Assembly (NCBI RefSeq): GCF_937952055.1
Contig: NZ_CALFYO010000018.1
Coordinates: forward strand, 54,508 to 118,507
Direction of reading: 5' to 3'
Length of the DNA stretch: 64,000 bases
Source of the DNA: an uncultured Piscinibacter sp.
GTDB taxonomy: Bacteria > Pseudomonadota > Gammaproteobacteria > Burkholderiales > Burkholderiaceae_C
This document shows, one piece after another, positions 19,226 to 28,419 of the stretch; position 1 is the stretch's first letter; every line of letters starts with the position of its first letter. Both the position numbers and the translations under genes were made by a program. The notes under the pieces are model-generated. The model did no database searches. It saw only the letters and a list, made by a program, of their open reading frames with translations, and was not told where the DNA came from.

Positions 19226-19251
19226 CTCCCCCCGCTGTCGGCGCCGAGCTG

Positions 19252-21471
19252 ATGAGCGAAGTCGAGGGCACGGTGCAGGGTCACCGCGACGGACATGGCT
19301 TCCTCGTGCGTGACGATCGCCAGCCCGACGTCTACCTCTCGCAGCAGGAGATGCGCGCGGTGCTGCACCGCGACCGCGTCAAGGTTCGCATCATCCGCTA
19401 TGACCGCAAGGGCCGGCCCGAGGGCCGCGTCCTCGAGATCCTCGAGCGGCGCAAGTCGCCGATCATCGGCCGACTGCTGCACGAGAGCGGCATCTGGCTG
19501 GTGGCGCCGGAAGACAAGCGCTACGGCCAGGACATCATGGTTCCGAAGAACGCGATCGCGAACGCGACGGCGGGCCAGGTGGTCGCGATCGAGCTGACCG
19601 AGCCGCCGTCGATGTACTCGCAGCCGGTCGGTCGCGTGACCGAGGTGCTTGGCGAGATCGACGACCCGGGCATGGAGATCGAGATCGCGGTGCGCAAGTA
19701 CGAGGTGCCGCACCGCTTCTCGCCGGAGACCCTGGCGCAGGCCGCGGCGCTGCCGGAGAAGATCCGCCCCGCGGACCGTCGGCACCGCATGGACCTCACC
19801 GATGTGCCGCTGGTCACCATCGATGGCGAGGACGCACGCGACTTCGACGACGCGGTGTACTGCGAACCGGCAAAGATCGGGCGCACCAAATCGCCCAACG
19901 GCTGGCGCCTCGTCGTCGCGATTGCCGACGTCAGCCACTACGTGAAGCCCGGCGAACCGCTGGACGAAGACGCCTACGAACGCGCCACCTCCGTGTACTT
20001 TCCGCGCCGCGTGATCCCGATGCTGCCGGAAAAGATCTCCAATGGCCTGTGCTCGCTGAACCCGAACGAGGACCGCCTCGCGATGGTGTGCGACATGCTG
20101 GTCACGGCGTCGGGCGAGGTGCACGCCTACCAGTTCTTCCCGGCCGTGATCTGCTCACACGCCCGCTTCACCTACACCGAGGTGGCGGCGATCCTCGCCA
20201 ACACGCGCGGCCCCGAGGCGGCGAGGCGCGTCGAACTGGTGCCGCAACTGCTGCACCTCCACGAGCTGTACCGCGCACTGCTCAAGGAGCGGACCAAGCG
20301 CGGCGCGATGGATTTCGAGACCACCGAGACGCAGATCGTCTGCGACGAGAACGGCAGGATCGAGAAGATCGTGCCGCGCACGCGCAACGACGCGCATCGC
20401 CTGATCGAAGAAGCGATGCTCGCCGCCAACGTGTGCTCGGCCGATTTCATCGCGCGCGCCAAACACCCGGCGCTGTACCGCGTGCACGAGGGCCCGACGC
20501 CGGAGAAGCGCACGCTGCTGCAGAACTACCTCAAGGCACTGGGCCTCGGCCTGGCGGTCAGCGAGGAGCCGCATCCAAAGGAGTTCCAAGCCATCGCCGC
20601 GGCGACCAAGGACCGGCCCGACGCGCTGCAGATCCACACCATGCTGCTGCGATCGATGCAGCAGGCGATCTACACCGGCACCAATGCCGGCCACTTCGGT
20701 CTGGCCTACGAGGCCTACACGCACTTCACCAGCCCGATCCGGCGCTATCCCGACCTGCTGGTGCACCGCGTGATCAAGGCCCTTCTCAGCGGCAAGCGCT
20801 ACCACCTTCTCAGTGGCAGGTTCGAGGACGCGCCGAAGGTGCGCCACGCCGGCAAGGCGAAGCACTTGCCGAACCAGGAGATGGAGCACTGGGAGGCCGC
20901 CGGTGCCCATTGCAGTGCCAACGAACGCCGTGCCGACGAGGCCTCGCGCGACGTCGAGGCCTGGCTGAAGTGCCGCTACATGCGCGAGCACCTCGGCGAG
21001 GAGTTCGCCGGTACCGTCAGTGCGGTGACCAGCTTCGGGCTGTTCGTGACGCTCGACTCACTCTACGTCGAGGGCTTGGTGCACATCACCGAACTCGGCG
21101 GCGAGTACTACCGGTTCGACGAGGCACGCCAGGAGTTGCGCGGCGAGCGCAGCGGCATCCGCTACGCAATCGGCGCGCGGGTGCGCGTGCAGGTCAGCCG
21201 TGTGGACCTCGATGGCCGGCGCATCGACTTCCGCATGGTGCGCGAAGGAGAGGACGACGCGACGCGACTCCGTGCGCGGCGCGAGCGCGCCCACGACAAG
21301 CGCGAGGCCGCGGGCGAGGAACTCGTGCGTGTGAAGGCGACCGATCGCGCCACCAAGGCGGCGACCAAGGCGAAGGCCCGTGGCGGCGGCAAGGCCGCGC
21401 ATCCGGTGCGCGCGGCCAAGGCCACCACCCGCAAGACTTCGGCCGCGCCGCGCGGCGCCAAGCGGCGCTGA
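19252..21471 (+). CDS. rnr: Ribonuclease R, lacking the N-terminal helix-turn-helix domain
   Basis: RNase R is a processive 3'-5' exoribonuclease that digests structured RNA and takes part in mRNA and rRNA quality control. The 739-residue product begins at the first cold-shock-like domain (VQGHRDGHGFLVRDD). It then has the RNB catalytic domain with the metal-binding aspartates in IDGEDARDFDDAV and the motif HFTSPIRRYPDLLVHR. An S1 domain (EFAGTVSAVTSFGLFV) and a Lys/Arg/Ala-rich basic tail complete it. Family members such as E. coli RNase R start with a helix-turn-helix domain of roughly 80 residues; here the tRNA gene lies only 73 bp upstream, so that domain is absent. An in-frame ATG at 19096 lies in the tRNA and was rejected. 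Confidence 0.93.
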   Translation: MSEVEGTVQGHRDGHGFLVRDDRQPDVYLSQQEMRAVLHRDRVKVRIIRYDRKGRPEGRVLEILERRKSPIIGRLLHESGIWLVAPEDKRYGQDIMVPKNAIANATAGQVVAIELTEPPSMYSQPVGRVTEVLGEIDDPGMEIEIAVRKYEVPHRFSPETLAQAAALPEKIRPADRRHRMDLTDVPLVTIDGEDARDFDDAVYCEPAKIGRTKSPNGWRLVVAIADVSHYVKPGEPLDEDAYERATSVYFPRRVIPMLPEKISNGLCSLNPNEDRLAMVCDMLVTASGEVHAYQFFPAVICSHARFTYTEVAAILANTRGPEAARRVELVPQLLHLHELYRALLKERTKRGAMDFETTETQIVCDENGRIEKIVPRTRNDAHRLIEEAMLAANVCSADFIARAKHPALYRVHEGPTPEKRTLLQNYLKALGLGLAVSEEPHPKEFQAIAAATKDRPDALQIHTMLLRSMQQAIYTGTNAGHFGLAYEAYTHFTSPIRRYPDLLVHRVIKALLSGKRYHLLSGRFEDAPKVRHAGKAKHLPNQEMEHWEAAGAHCSANERRADEASRDVEAWLKCRYMREHLGEEFAGTVSAVTSFGLFVTLDSLYVEGLVHITELGGEYYRFDEARQELRGERSGIRYAIGARVRVQVSRVDLDGRRIDFRMVREGEDDATRLRARRERAHDKREAAGEELVRVKATDRATKAATKAKARGGGKAAHPVRAAKATTRKTSAAPRGAKRR

Positions 21472-21478
21472 GCCAGGT

Positions 21479-22975
21479 TCAGCGGTCGTCGAATCTCGTC
21501 ATCTGCTCGATCAGGTCGGCGGCGCGCAGGATCCGCGCGCCGCACGCGTCGGCAGTCGCGCCATGGCGCCAGACGGCGTGCACCGCGGCATGCCAGGCGC
21601 GCTCGGCGGCGTCGGCTTCGGGGCGTTGCGCCCAGTGGCCACCCAGCCAGCCGGCGAGCACGTCGCCAGTGCCGGCCGTGGCCAGCGCGACGTTTCCGCT
21701 CGCGTTGATGCGCGGCGCGCGCCCCGGCGCGGCGATCACGCTGCCCGAGCCCTTCAGCACCACGACGCTGGCGAACTCGTCGGCGAGCTCCCGCGCCGCG
21801 GCGAGGCGGTCCGCCTGCACCTCGGTGCTGCCGAGGCCGAGCAGGCGAGCGGCCTCCAGCGGGTGCGGCGTCAGCACGGTGGCCTGGGCGCGACCGGCGC
21901 GCGCGCACAGCGCCTTGCGCAATTGGCCGTCCGCGGCGACGGCGTTGAGCGCATCGGCGTCGAGCACGAGCCGTCCGCTGCCGCCGAGCAGGCGAGGCAA
22001 CACGGAGCGCACGGAATCGCCGCCGCCGCAGCCACAGACCACGGTGCTGCGCGCCAGCGCCTCGGCGTCGGCTTGGCGCGACCAGCCGAAGCGCAGCATC
22101 AGCTCGGGGCGTCCGGCATCGAGCGCCGGTGCCTGCGGGTCCAGCAGGTCCACGAAGACACGCCCGGCTCCGGCCGCGAGGGCGGCTCGGCCGGCGAGCA
22201 GGGCCGCGCCGCCCATGCCCGGTGCACCACCGACGACCATGAGGTCGCCGAAGCTGCCCTTGTGCTGCGCGTGCCGGCGTCGGTGCAGGGCGGCCGATCG
22301 CGCGCCGCCCAGCCAAGCCTCCGGCGACTCCTGCGAGGTGTCCACGCCGAGATCGTCGAACCACACCGTTCCCGCATGGTCGCGGCCGGAGGCGGTGAAC
22401 AGACCCGGCTTGACGGTCAGCAGGCTGAGCGTGTGCTGCGCGCGCACCGCGTCGCCGAGCGGCTGACCGGTGTTCGCCGCCAGCCCGGACGGAAGGTCGA
22501 TGGCGAGCACCGGGCAGGGCAGGGCGTTCAACCCGACGATCGCCTCGCGAAGCATGCCTTCGGCTGCGCGGCTCGCGCCGATGCCGAGCAGCGCGTCGAT
22601 CGCGAGATCCTGCGGTCCCAGCGCCGAGAGCGCGGTCGGGTTGACCGCCACGCCGGCATCGTGAGCTCGGGCGAGCGCGTCGCGGGCGTCGTCCGGTTGC
22701 GGCTCGCCGAGCAGCACCACCTCGACGGGCTTGCCGGCATGCTGCAGCCGGATCGCCGCATCGAGCCCGTCACCGCCGTTGTTGCCAACGCCCGCCAGGA
22801 TGCGCACGACGCGCGCATGCGGCGCGAGGGCCAGGGCCAGCCGCGCCACCGCGGCGCCGGCGCGCTGCAGCAGCGCATGGGGCGGCAAGACGGTCAACGC
22901 CGCGGCCTCGATGCGGCGCGTGTGCGCCACGTCGAAGAGCGGCAGGTCGGGGGTGTGGGTGTCGAGGCGTCGCAT
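21479..22975 (-). CDS. nnr: Bifunctional NAD(P)H-hydrate epimerase/dehydratase
   Basis: This enzyme repairs NADHX and NADPHX, damaged hydrates of the nicotinamide cofactors. The 498-residue product fuses an N-terminal YjeF epimerase domain (AGVGNNGGDGLDAA, residues about 61-74) to a C-terminal ribokinase-like dehydratase domain. The second domain carries GSFGDLMVVGGAPGMGGAAL, LTPHPLEAARLLG and ATAGTGDVLAGWLGG. The start at 22975 (MRRLDTHTPD) was chosen because the longer frame overlaps dadA. It is the last gene of the amidase-dadA-nnr run, 14 bp after dadA, and converges on rnr with seven bases between stops. Confidence 0.94.
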   Translation of the reverse strand: MRRLDTHTPDLPLFDVAHTRRIEAAALTVLPPHALLQRAGAAVARLALALAPHARVVRILAGVGNNGGDGLDAAIRLQHAGKPVEVVLLGEPQPDDARDALARAHDAGVAVNPTALSALGPQDLAIDALLGIGASRAAEGMLREAIVGLNALPCPVLAIDLPSGLAANTGQPLGDAVRAQHTLSLLTVKPGLFTASGRDHAGTVWFDDLGVDTSQESPEAWLGGARSAALHRRRHAQHKGSFGDLMVVGGAPGMGGAALLAGRAALAAGAGRVFVDLLDPQAPALDAGRPELMLRFGWSRQADAEALARSTVVCGCGGGDSVRSVLPRLLGGSGRLVLDADALNAVAADGQLRKALCARAGRAQATVLTPHPLEAARLLGLGSTEVQADRLAAARELADEFASVVVLKGSGSVIAAPGRAPRINASGNVALATAGTGDVLAGWLGGHWAQRPEADAAERAWHAAVHAVWRHGATADACGARILRAADLIEQMTRFDDR

Positions 22976-22989
22976 CAGCCGCGAGCGTA

Positions 22990-24333
22990 TCAGCGCAGGC
23001 GCGCCACCCCCAGGCCCTCCAGGCTGATCGGCGCCTCGCGGCCCGCCATTGCTTGTGCCAGCGCAACAGCCGACCCGCAGGCAAGCGCCCAGCCGCTGGA
23101 GCCGTGGCCCAGGTTGAGCCAAAGGCCTTCGACGCCGCTGGCGCCGATCACCGGCGGGCCGTCGGGCAGCATCGGACGTGCGCCCTTCCAGCGTTGCACC
23201 TGGCTCATGCGGCCGGCGCCCGGGAACCAGTCGTTGAGCACCTTGTAGAGCGTGTCGATCGCGCGCGGGTCGTGCTTGTGGACTGAGCCTCCGATCTCGG
23301 CGCCGCCGGCCACCCGGATGCGCTGGCCAATGCGGCTGATCGCGATCTTGTAGCGCTCGTCCATCAGCGCAGCGCGCGGCGCGCGTTCGGCCGGGTTGTC
23401 GTCTGGCCGCAGCGGCGCGGTCACCGAGTAGCCATGCACCGCGCGCAGCGGCAGACGCAGGCCGTGCGGGCGCAGCAGTTCAGGCGCGCCCATCGCCGCG
23501 CAGACGACCACGGCATCGAAGTCCTCGTGGACGGGTTCGAGCGGTGCCGGTTCGGTGGCCGGGGCGTCGCCGCTCGACGGCGTGTGATCGACCAGCAGTT
23601 GCGTCGACTCCGCCGGTGGCATGTAGCGATGCACGACCTGCGGTGTGCGGCCGGGCACGAGGCGCTGCACCTGCGTGTGGAAGCACCAGCGCGTGCCGAG
23701 CTTCTGTGCCTCGGCGCGCAACAGATGGGCGAACTGCCGACAGTTGCCCACCTCGTCGTCGGGCAGGTGGACGCCGGCGTGCAGTTCGGTGTCGGGGTTG
23801 AGGCCGGGTTCGATCTCCCGGCAGCGCGCGGCGTCGACGAGGTGGAAGCGGCCGCCGAGTTCGGTCAGGAGCTTCAGCCCGGGGCGTGCCGAAGCAAGGT
23901 CGGTCTCGTTGCGCAGCAGCACCAGGTAGCCGGGCTGCCGCTCGTACTCGAGCTGCAGCACCTTCGTGATCTCGTGCAGGCGGCTGCGGCTGAACGCGGC
24001 CAGCCGCTGCATGCGGGTGCGATTGGCGCGCCAGGTGTCGGTGCGGCAGGCGCGCCACCAACGCCACAGCCAAGCGAGAAGCGCCGGATCGAGGCTGGCG
24101 TGCAATCGCACCGGGGCATGCTGGCTGAACAGCGTGCGCAACACCCGGCCCGGCATGTCCGGCGCGGCCCAAGGAGTGACGTAGCCGGGCGCGACCACGC
24201 CGGCGTTGGCGAAGCTGGCCTCGGCGGCGACGCTGCCGCGCCGCTCGAACACCGTGACCTCGTGGCCGTCGGCGGCGAGCTCGTACGCCGTGGCGACGCC
24301 GACGATGCCGGCGCCGACGACTGCGACCCGCAT
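22990..24333 (-). CDS. dadA: D-amino acid dehydrogenase (DadA-like FAD oxidoreductase)
   Basis: DadA-type enzymes oxidatively deaminate D-amino acids at the inner membrane and pass electrons to quinone. The 447-residue product begins with the FAD-binding motif VVGAGIVGVATAYELAADG and the family stretch SFANAGVVAPGYVTPWAAPD. It ends with KGARPMLPDGPPVIG and LWLNLGHGSSGWALACGS. An insertion of about 40 low-complexity residues (about 231-271, Pro/Ala/Glu-rich) sits before DFDAVVVCAAMGAPELL and is not expected in the family. It starts two bases after the amidase stop, so the two are surely cotranscribed. Substrate is inferred from the family. Confidence 0.88.
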   Translation of the reverse strand: MRVAVVGAGIVGVATAYELAADGHEVTVFERRGSVAAEASFANAGVVAPGYVTPWAAPDMPGRVLRTLFSQHAPVRLHASLDPALLAWLWRWWRACRTDTWRANRTRMQRLAAFSRSRLHEITKVLQLEYERQPGYLVLLRNETDLASARPGLKLLTELGGRFHLVDAARCREIEPGLNPDTELHAGVHLPDDEVGNCRQFAHLLRAEAQKLGTRWCFHTQVQRLVPGRTPQVVHRYMPPAESTQLLVDHTPSSGDAPATEPAPLEPVHEDFDAVVVCAAMGAPELLRPHGLRLPLRAVHGYSVTAPLRPDDNPAERAPRAALMDERYKIAISRIGQRIRVAGGAEIGGSVHKHDPRAIDTLYKVLNDWFPGAGRMSQVQRWKGARPMLPDGPPVIGASGVEGLWLNLGHGSSGWALACGSAVALAQAMAGREAPISLEGLGVARLR

Positions 24334-24335
24334 GC

Positions 24336-25670
24336 TCAGCGCCGCTGCGGCGCGAGGGCCGCTTCGATGCCCAGGGCGGCGGCCAGCACCGCGTCGTCGC
24401 GCATCGCCGCACCCCACACCATCAGCCCGACCGGCATCTCACCCGCAGCATGGCAGGGCAGCGACAGCGCGCAGCCATCGAGGAAGTTGATCGCGCTGGG
24501 GTTGCGCAGCAGCAGTGCATTCGCGGCGAAGAAAGCATCGTCGCTGGCGACCAGCGGCGCGAGTGGTGGCGCGACGATGGGCACGGTCGGACTGAGCATG
24601 GCGTCGAAGCGTGCCATGGCGGCCTCCGTGCGGGCGATCCAGTCGCGGCGCGCCCACAGCAGATCGACATAGTCGGCCGCGCTCATGCGCTCACCTCGAC
24701 GAATGCGCATCGCCACGCGGGGGTCGTATCGATCGCCATCGGTGGCCAGTCGTCGGCGGTGCCAGGCCCAACTCTCCGCCGCGGAGAAGCCGCCGGACGC
24801 GTTCAGGCCGGCGAGTTCGCCGAGCGTTGGCAACGGGATCTCCTCGACGCTGGCGCCAGCCCCCCGCAGGGTGGCAAGTGCACGCTCGAATGCGACTGCA
24901 ACTGTAGGCTCCAGCGCATCCAGCATCAGCGTGGTCGGCACACCGAAGTGCATGGCGCCGAGCGGCTTGCCCGCCGGCACGACGCGCCGCTGTGCCAGCA
25001 CCTCGTGCAGCACCACCGCGTCGCGCACCGAATGCGTGATCGCGCAGACGGTGTCCAGCGTGGTCGACAGCGGAATGGCGCCGTCCGTCGGCACCAGCCT
25101 CGCGGTGTTCTTGAAGCCCACCAGTCCGTGCAGCGCAGCGGGGATGCGGATCGAGCCGCCGGTGTCCGAGCCGAGCGCGGCCCATGCCGCCCCCGCAGCC
25201 ACGCTGACTGCGCCGCCCGACGTCGAGCCGCCGGGGATGCGCGGCGTCGGGTCGAGCCGCACCGTCGCCGCGTTGGCCGGCGTGCCGTGGTGCGGGTTGA
25301 TGCCCACGCCGGAAAAGGCGAACTCGCTCATGTTGGTGCGGCCGATGAAGGCGGCGCCGGCACGGCGCAGTCGAGCCACCGCGGGGCAGTCGGCCGCAGC
25401 CGGGGCGGCGTCGGCGAGGACGAGGCTGGCGGCGGTGGTGGTCTCACCCGCCACGTCGAACAGGTCCTTGATGCTCACGGCCAGGCCGGCCAACGGCGCG
25501 TCGGCAGGGGCCGCCGTGGTCTGGGCGAGCGCCGCGTCGAAGGACGTGGAGAGGAAGGCGTGCCGGCAGGCGTCGCTGCGGGCGGCATCGATGCTCCGCT
25601 CGATCAGCGCACGGGCGGTCAGCTTGCCGCCGGACAGGAGCGCGCGGGTGGCGCAAAGGTCATCGACCAT
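24336..25670 (-). CDS. Amidase-signature family hydrolase
   Basis: The 444-residue product belongs to the amidase signature family, which hydrolyses amide bonds using a Ser-cisSer-Lys triad. Visible elements are the lysine in VSIKDLFDV (Lys68), the glycine/serine loop PGGSTSGGAVSVAAG (146-160) and SDTGGSIRIPAALHG with Ser173. The substrate cannot be told; it is not GatA by context, since no gatB or gatC lies nearby. Direct linkage to dadA suggests release of an amino acid or amine from an amide. The start MVDDLCATRA at 25670 avoids running into the rpsB leader. Confidence 0.9.
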   Translation of the reverse strand: MVDDLCATRALLSGGKLTARALIERSIDAARSDACRHAFLSTSFDAALAQTTAAPADAPLAGLAVSIKDLFDVAGETTTAASLVLADAAPAAADCPAVARLRRAGAAFIGRTNMSEFAFSGVGINPHHGTPANAATVRLDPTPRIPGGSTSGGAVSVAAGAAWAALGSDTGGSIRIPAALHGLVGFKNTARLVPTDGAIPLSTTLDTVCAITHSVRDAVVLHEVLAQRRVVPAGKPLGAMHFGVPTTLMLDALEPTVAVAFERALATLRGAGASVEEIPLPTLGELAGLNASGGFSAAESWAWHRRRLATDGDRYDPRVAMRIRRGERMSAADYVDLLWARRDWIARTEAAMARFDAMLSPTVPIVAPPLAPLVASDDAFFAANALLLRNPSAINFLDGCALSLPCHAAGEMPVGLMVWGAAMRDDAVLAAALGIEAALAPQRR

Positions 25671-25697
25671 GTGGCGTGGTACACTCTTCGGGTTTGT

Positions 25698-25714
25698 CTG
25701 GGGGCTCACCCCGG
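25698..25714 (+). promoter_or_regulatory. Hairpin in the rpsB leader
   Basis: CTGGGG-GCTCA-CCCCGG forms a six-pair stem (one T-G pair) about 120 bp before rpsB. A TACACT hexamer just upstream (25680-25685) could be a -10 element, which would put the hairpin at the 5' end of the rpsB mRNA. In E. coli, ribosomal protein S2 represses its own operon through the rpsB leader; whether this hairpin does that is inference. Confidence 0.35.
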
Positions 25715-25831
25715 ATGAATCACTCGCGAAGCCGGCCACTGAAGGTGTCGCGACGTCGCTTTCGACGACATTGCGTCGAGAAGTGTCGCCGCGATTCAGG
25801 CCGGATTCTAGAACCAACCTTTGGAGTCCCC

Positions 25832-26575
25832 ATGACGATCAGCATGCGTGAAATGCTGGAAGCCGGTGTGCACTTTGGCCACCAGACGCGCTTCTGGAAT
25901 CCCAAGATGGCCCCGTACATCTACGGCCATCGCAACAAGATCCACATCATCAACCTCGAGAAGACGCAGCCGCTCTTCAACGAGGCGATGAAGTTCATCC
26001 GCCAGCTCAGCGCTCGACGCGGCACCATCCTGATGATCGGTACCAAGCGCCAGGCGCGCGAGGTCATCAACCAGGAGGCGCACCGCTGCGGCATGCCCTT
26101 CGTCGACCAGCGCTGGCTGGGCGGCATGCTGACCAACTTCAAGACCGTCAAGGGTTCGCTGAAGAAGCTCAAGGACATGCAGGCGCAGATCGAGTCGGGC
26201 GCGGAGATCCGCATCAAGAAGGAAGCGCTGATGTTCCAGCGCGAACTGGCCAAGCTCGAGAAGGACATCGGCGGCATCCAGGACATGAATGCGCTGCCCG
26301 ATGCGCTGTTCGTGATCGACGTCGGCTACCACAAGATCGCCGTGTCGGAAGCCAAGAAGCTGGGCATCCCGGTCATCGGGGTGGTCGACTCGAACCACTC
26401 GCCCGAAGGCATCGACTACGTCATCCCGGGCAACGACGACTCGTCCAAGGCCGTGGCGCTGTACGCCCGCGCCGTGGCCGACGCCGTGCTGGAAGGCAAG
26501 GCCAACGCCACGTCCGAGGTGGCGCAGCCTGCCGCTGGCGGCGACGAGTTCGTGGAAGTCGAGAACGCGGCCTGA
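25832..26575 (+). CDS. rpsB: 30S ribosomal protein S2
   Basis: S2 is a late-binding protein of the 30S subunit. The 247-residue product begins SMREMLEAGVHFGHQTRFWN and contains QRWLGGMLTNFKT, PDALFVIDVGYHKIAV and VDSNHSPEGIDYVIPGNDD, all diagnostic. GGAG lies six bases before the ATG. A strong attenuator separates it from tsf, the usual arrangement. The 161-bp leader is divergent from the amidase gene. Confidence 0.98.
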   Translation: MTISMREMLEAGVHFGHQTRFWNPKMAPYIYGHRNKIHIINLEKTQPLFNEAMKFIRQLSARRGTILMIGTKRQAREVINQEAHRCGMPFVDQRWLGGMLTNFKTVKGSLKKLKDMQAQIESGAEIRIKKEALMFQRELAKLEKDIGGIQDMNALPDALFVIDVGYHKIAVSEAKKLGIPVIGVVDSNHSPEGIDYVIPGNDDSSKAVALYARAVADAVLEGKANATSEVAQPAAGGDEFVEVENAA

Positions 26576-26609
26576 GGCCGCGCACCCCGACTCGCCCGCT
26601 CAAGCCAAG

Positions 26610-26635
26610 AAAGGGGCTGCTACAGCCCCTTTTTT
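26610..26635 (+). terminator. Intrinsic terminator/attenuator between rpsB and tsf
   Basis: A perfect ten-pair stem (AAAGGGGCTG/CAGCCCCTTT) with a three-base loop is followed by six T residues. It lies 34 bp after the rpsB stop and 69 bp before tsf. It should end part of the transcripts and so set the S2 to EF-Ts ratio. Confidence 0.9.
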
Positions 26636-26704
26636 CAATGTCCGACAAGCGATAAGACTGCCGCGGCCGGTGCGCCGCGGCGGCAAGACTCACGGAGAAC
26701 TGAT

Positions 26705-27601
26705 ATGCCCGCAATCACCGCCAGCATGGTCGCCGAACTTCGCGCCAAGACCGACGCGCCGATGATGGAATGCAAGAAGGCCCTGACCGAGGCCGACGGC
26801 GACATGGGACGTGCCGAGGAGATCCTGCGCGTCAAGCTCGGCAACAAGGCCGGCAAGGCCGCCGCCCGCATCACCGCCGAGGGCGTGATCGCCGCGTCGG
26901 TGGATGGCAGCACCGGTGCGCTCATCGAGATCAACTGCGAGACCGACTTCGTCTCGAAGAACGAGTCCTTCCTCGCCTTCGCGAAGGCGGCGGCCGATCT
27001 GGTCGCCAAGAGCAATCCGTCCGACGTCGCCGCGCTGTCGGTGCTGCCCTACGCGCAGGACGGCTTCGGTCCGACGCTGGAGGATGTGCGCAAGGGCCTG
27101 ATCGGCAAGATCGGCGAGAACATGTCGATCCGCCGCTTCAAGCGCTATGCCGGCGGCGGCAGCCTGGCGCACTACCTGCACGGCACGCGCATTGGCGTGA
27201 TCGTCGAATACGCCGGCGACGCCGTGGCGGCGAAGGACGTGGCGATGCACGTGGCGGCGATGAAGCCGGCCGCGCTGTCGTCGGCCGACGTGCCGGCCGA
27301 TCTGGTCGAAAAGGAGCGCAAGATCGCTGCCGAGAAGGCGGCAGAGAGCGGCAAGCCGGCCGACATCGTCGCCAAGATGGTCGATGGCTCGGTGCAGAAG
27401 TTCCTCAAGGAGGTCAGTCTCCTCAACCAGGTCTTCGTGAAGGCCGCCGACGGCAAGCAGACCGTCGAGCAGATGCTCAAGGCGGCCAAGACAGAGGTCA
27501 AGGGCTTCACGCTCTACGTGGTGGGTGAGGGCATCGAGAAGAAGGTCGACGACTTCGCCGCGGAAGTGGCGGCCCAGGTCGCTGCCGCCAAGGGCGCCTG
27601 A
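26705..27601 (+). CDS. tsf: Translation elongation factor Ts
   Basis: EF-Ts exchanges GDP for GTP on EF-Tu. The 298-residue product starts with an N-terminal UBA-like domain (VAELRAKTDAPMMECKKALT). The core follows with INCETDFVSKNESF, a conserved EF-Ts signature, and the C-terminal SLLNQVFVKAADGKQTVEQM. A GGAG site sits eight bases before the ATG. It is followed by pyrH after 82 bp. Confidence 0.98.
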   Translation: MPAITASMVAELRAKTDAPMMECKKALTEADGDMGRAEEILRVKLGNKAGKAAARITAEGVIAASVDGSTGALIEINCETDFVSKNESFLAFAKAAADLVAKSNPSDVAALSVLPYAQDGFGPTLEDVRKGLIGKIGENMSIRRFKRYAGGGSLAHYLHGTRIGVIVEYAGDAVAAKDVAMHVAAMKPAALSSADVPADLVEKERKIAAEKAAESGKPADIVAKMVDGSVQKFLKEVSLLNQVFVKAADGKQTVEQMLKAAKTEVKGFTLYVVGEGIEKKVDDFAAEVAAQVAAAKGA

Positions 27602-27683
27602 GGCGGTCTGCCGGGGGAAGAGGAACCCCCGGCCGATTAGACTTGCGAGCCACGAGAAAAGCACCGCGCCAGGAGCCCACTGC

Positions 27684-28394
27684 ATGCCCGCCTACAAACG
27701 TATCCTGCTGAAACTCTCCGGCGAGGCCCTGATGGGCGACGATGCCTACGGCATCAACCGCGCCACCATGGTGCGCATGGTGCGCGAGGTGCAGGAGGTG
27801 ACCCAGCTCGGCTGCGAGGTGGCGGTGGTGATCGGCGGCGGCAACATTTTCCGTGGGGTGGCCGGTGGCTCGGTGGGCATGGACCGCGCCACCGCCGACT
27901 ACATGGGCATGCTGGCCACCGTGATGAATTCGCTGGCGCTGGCCGACACGATGCGCCAGGAAGGCATGACGGCGCGGGTGATGTCGGCCATCGCCATCGA
28001 GCAGGTGGTCGAGCCGTACGTGCGCCCGAAGGCGCTGCAGTACCTCGAAGAGGGCAAGGTGGTCGTGTTCGCGGCCGGCACCGGCAACCCCTTCTTCACC
28101 ACCGACACCGCCGCCGCGCTGCGTGGCGCCGAGATCGGCGCCCAGATCGTTCTGAAGGCGACCAAGGTCGACGGCGTCTACAGCGCCGACCCCAAGAAGG
28201 ACCCGGGGGCGACACGTTACACGCAGATCAGCTTCGACGAGGCGATCGTGAAGAACCTGCAGGTGATGGATGCCACCGCCTTCGCGCTGTGCCGCGACCA
28301 GAAGTTGCCCATCAAGGTGTTTTCCATCTTCAAGCCCGGCGCGTTGAAGCGCGTGGTGCAGGGCGAGGACGAAGGCACACTGGTGCACGTCTGA
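27684..28394 (+). CDS. pyrH: Uridylate kinase
   Basis: PyrH phosphorylates UMP to UDP, a step needed for nucleic acids and for UDP-GlcNAc used by the lipid A genes further on. The 236-residue product has KRILLKLSGEALMGDD, VVIGGGNIFRGV, AAGTGNPFFTTDTAAALR and KATKVDGVYSADP, typical of bacterial UMP kinases of the amino acid kinase fold. The start at 27684 is preceded by AGGAG; an upstream in-frame ATG lies within tsf. Confidence 0.98.
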   Translation: MPAYKRILLKLSGEALMGDDAYGINRATMVRMVREVQEVTQLGCEVAVVIGGGNIFRGVAGGSVGMDRATADYMGMLATVMNSLALADTMRQEGMTARVMSAIAIEQVVEPYVRPKALQYLEEGKVVVFAAGTGNPFFTTDTAAALRGAEIGAQIVLKATKVDGVYSADPKKDPGATRYTQISFDEAIVKNLQVMDATAFALCRDQKLPIKVFSIFKPGALKRVVQGEDEGTLVHV

Positions 28395-28419
28395 AGCTTG
28401 TTGCCGAGAGAGGCCCGAC

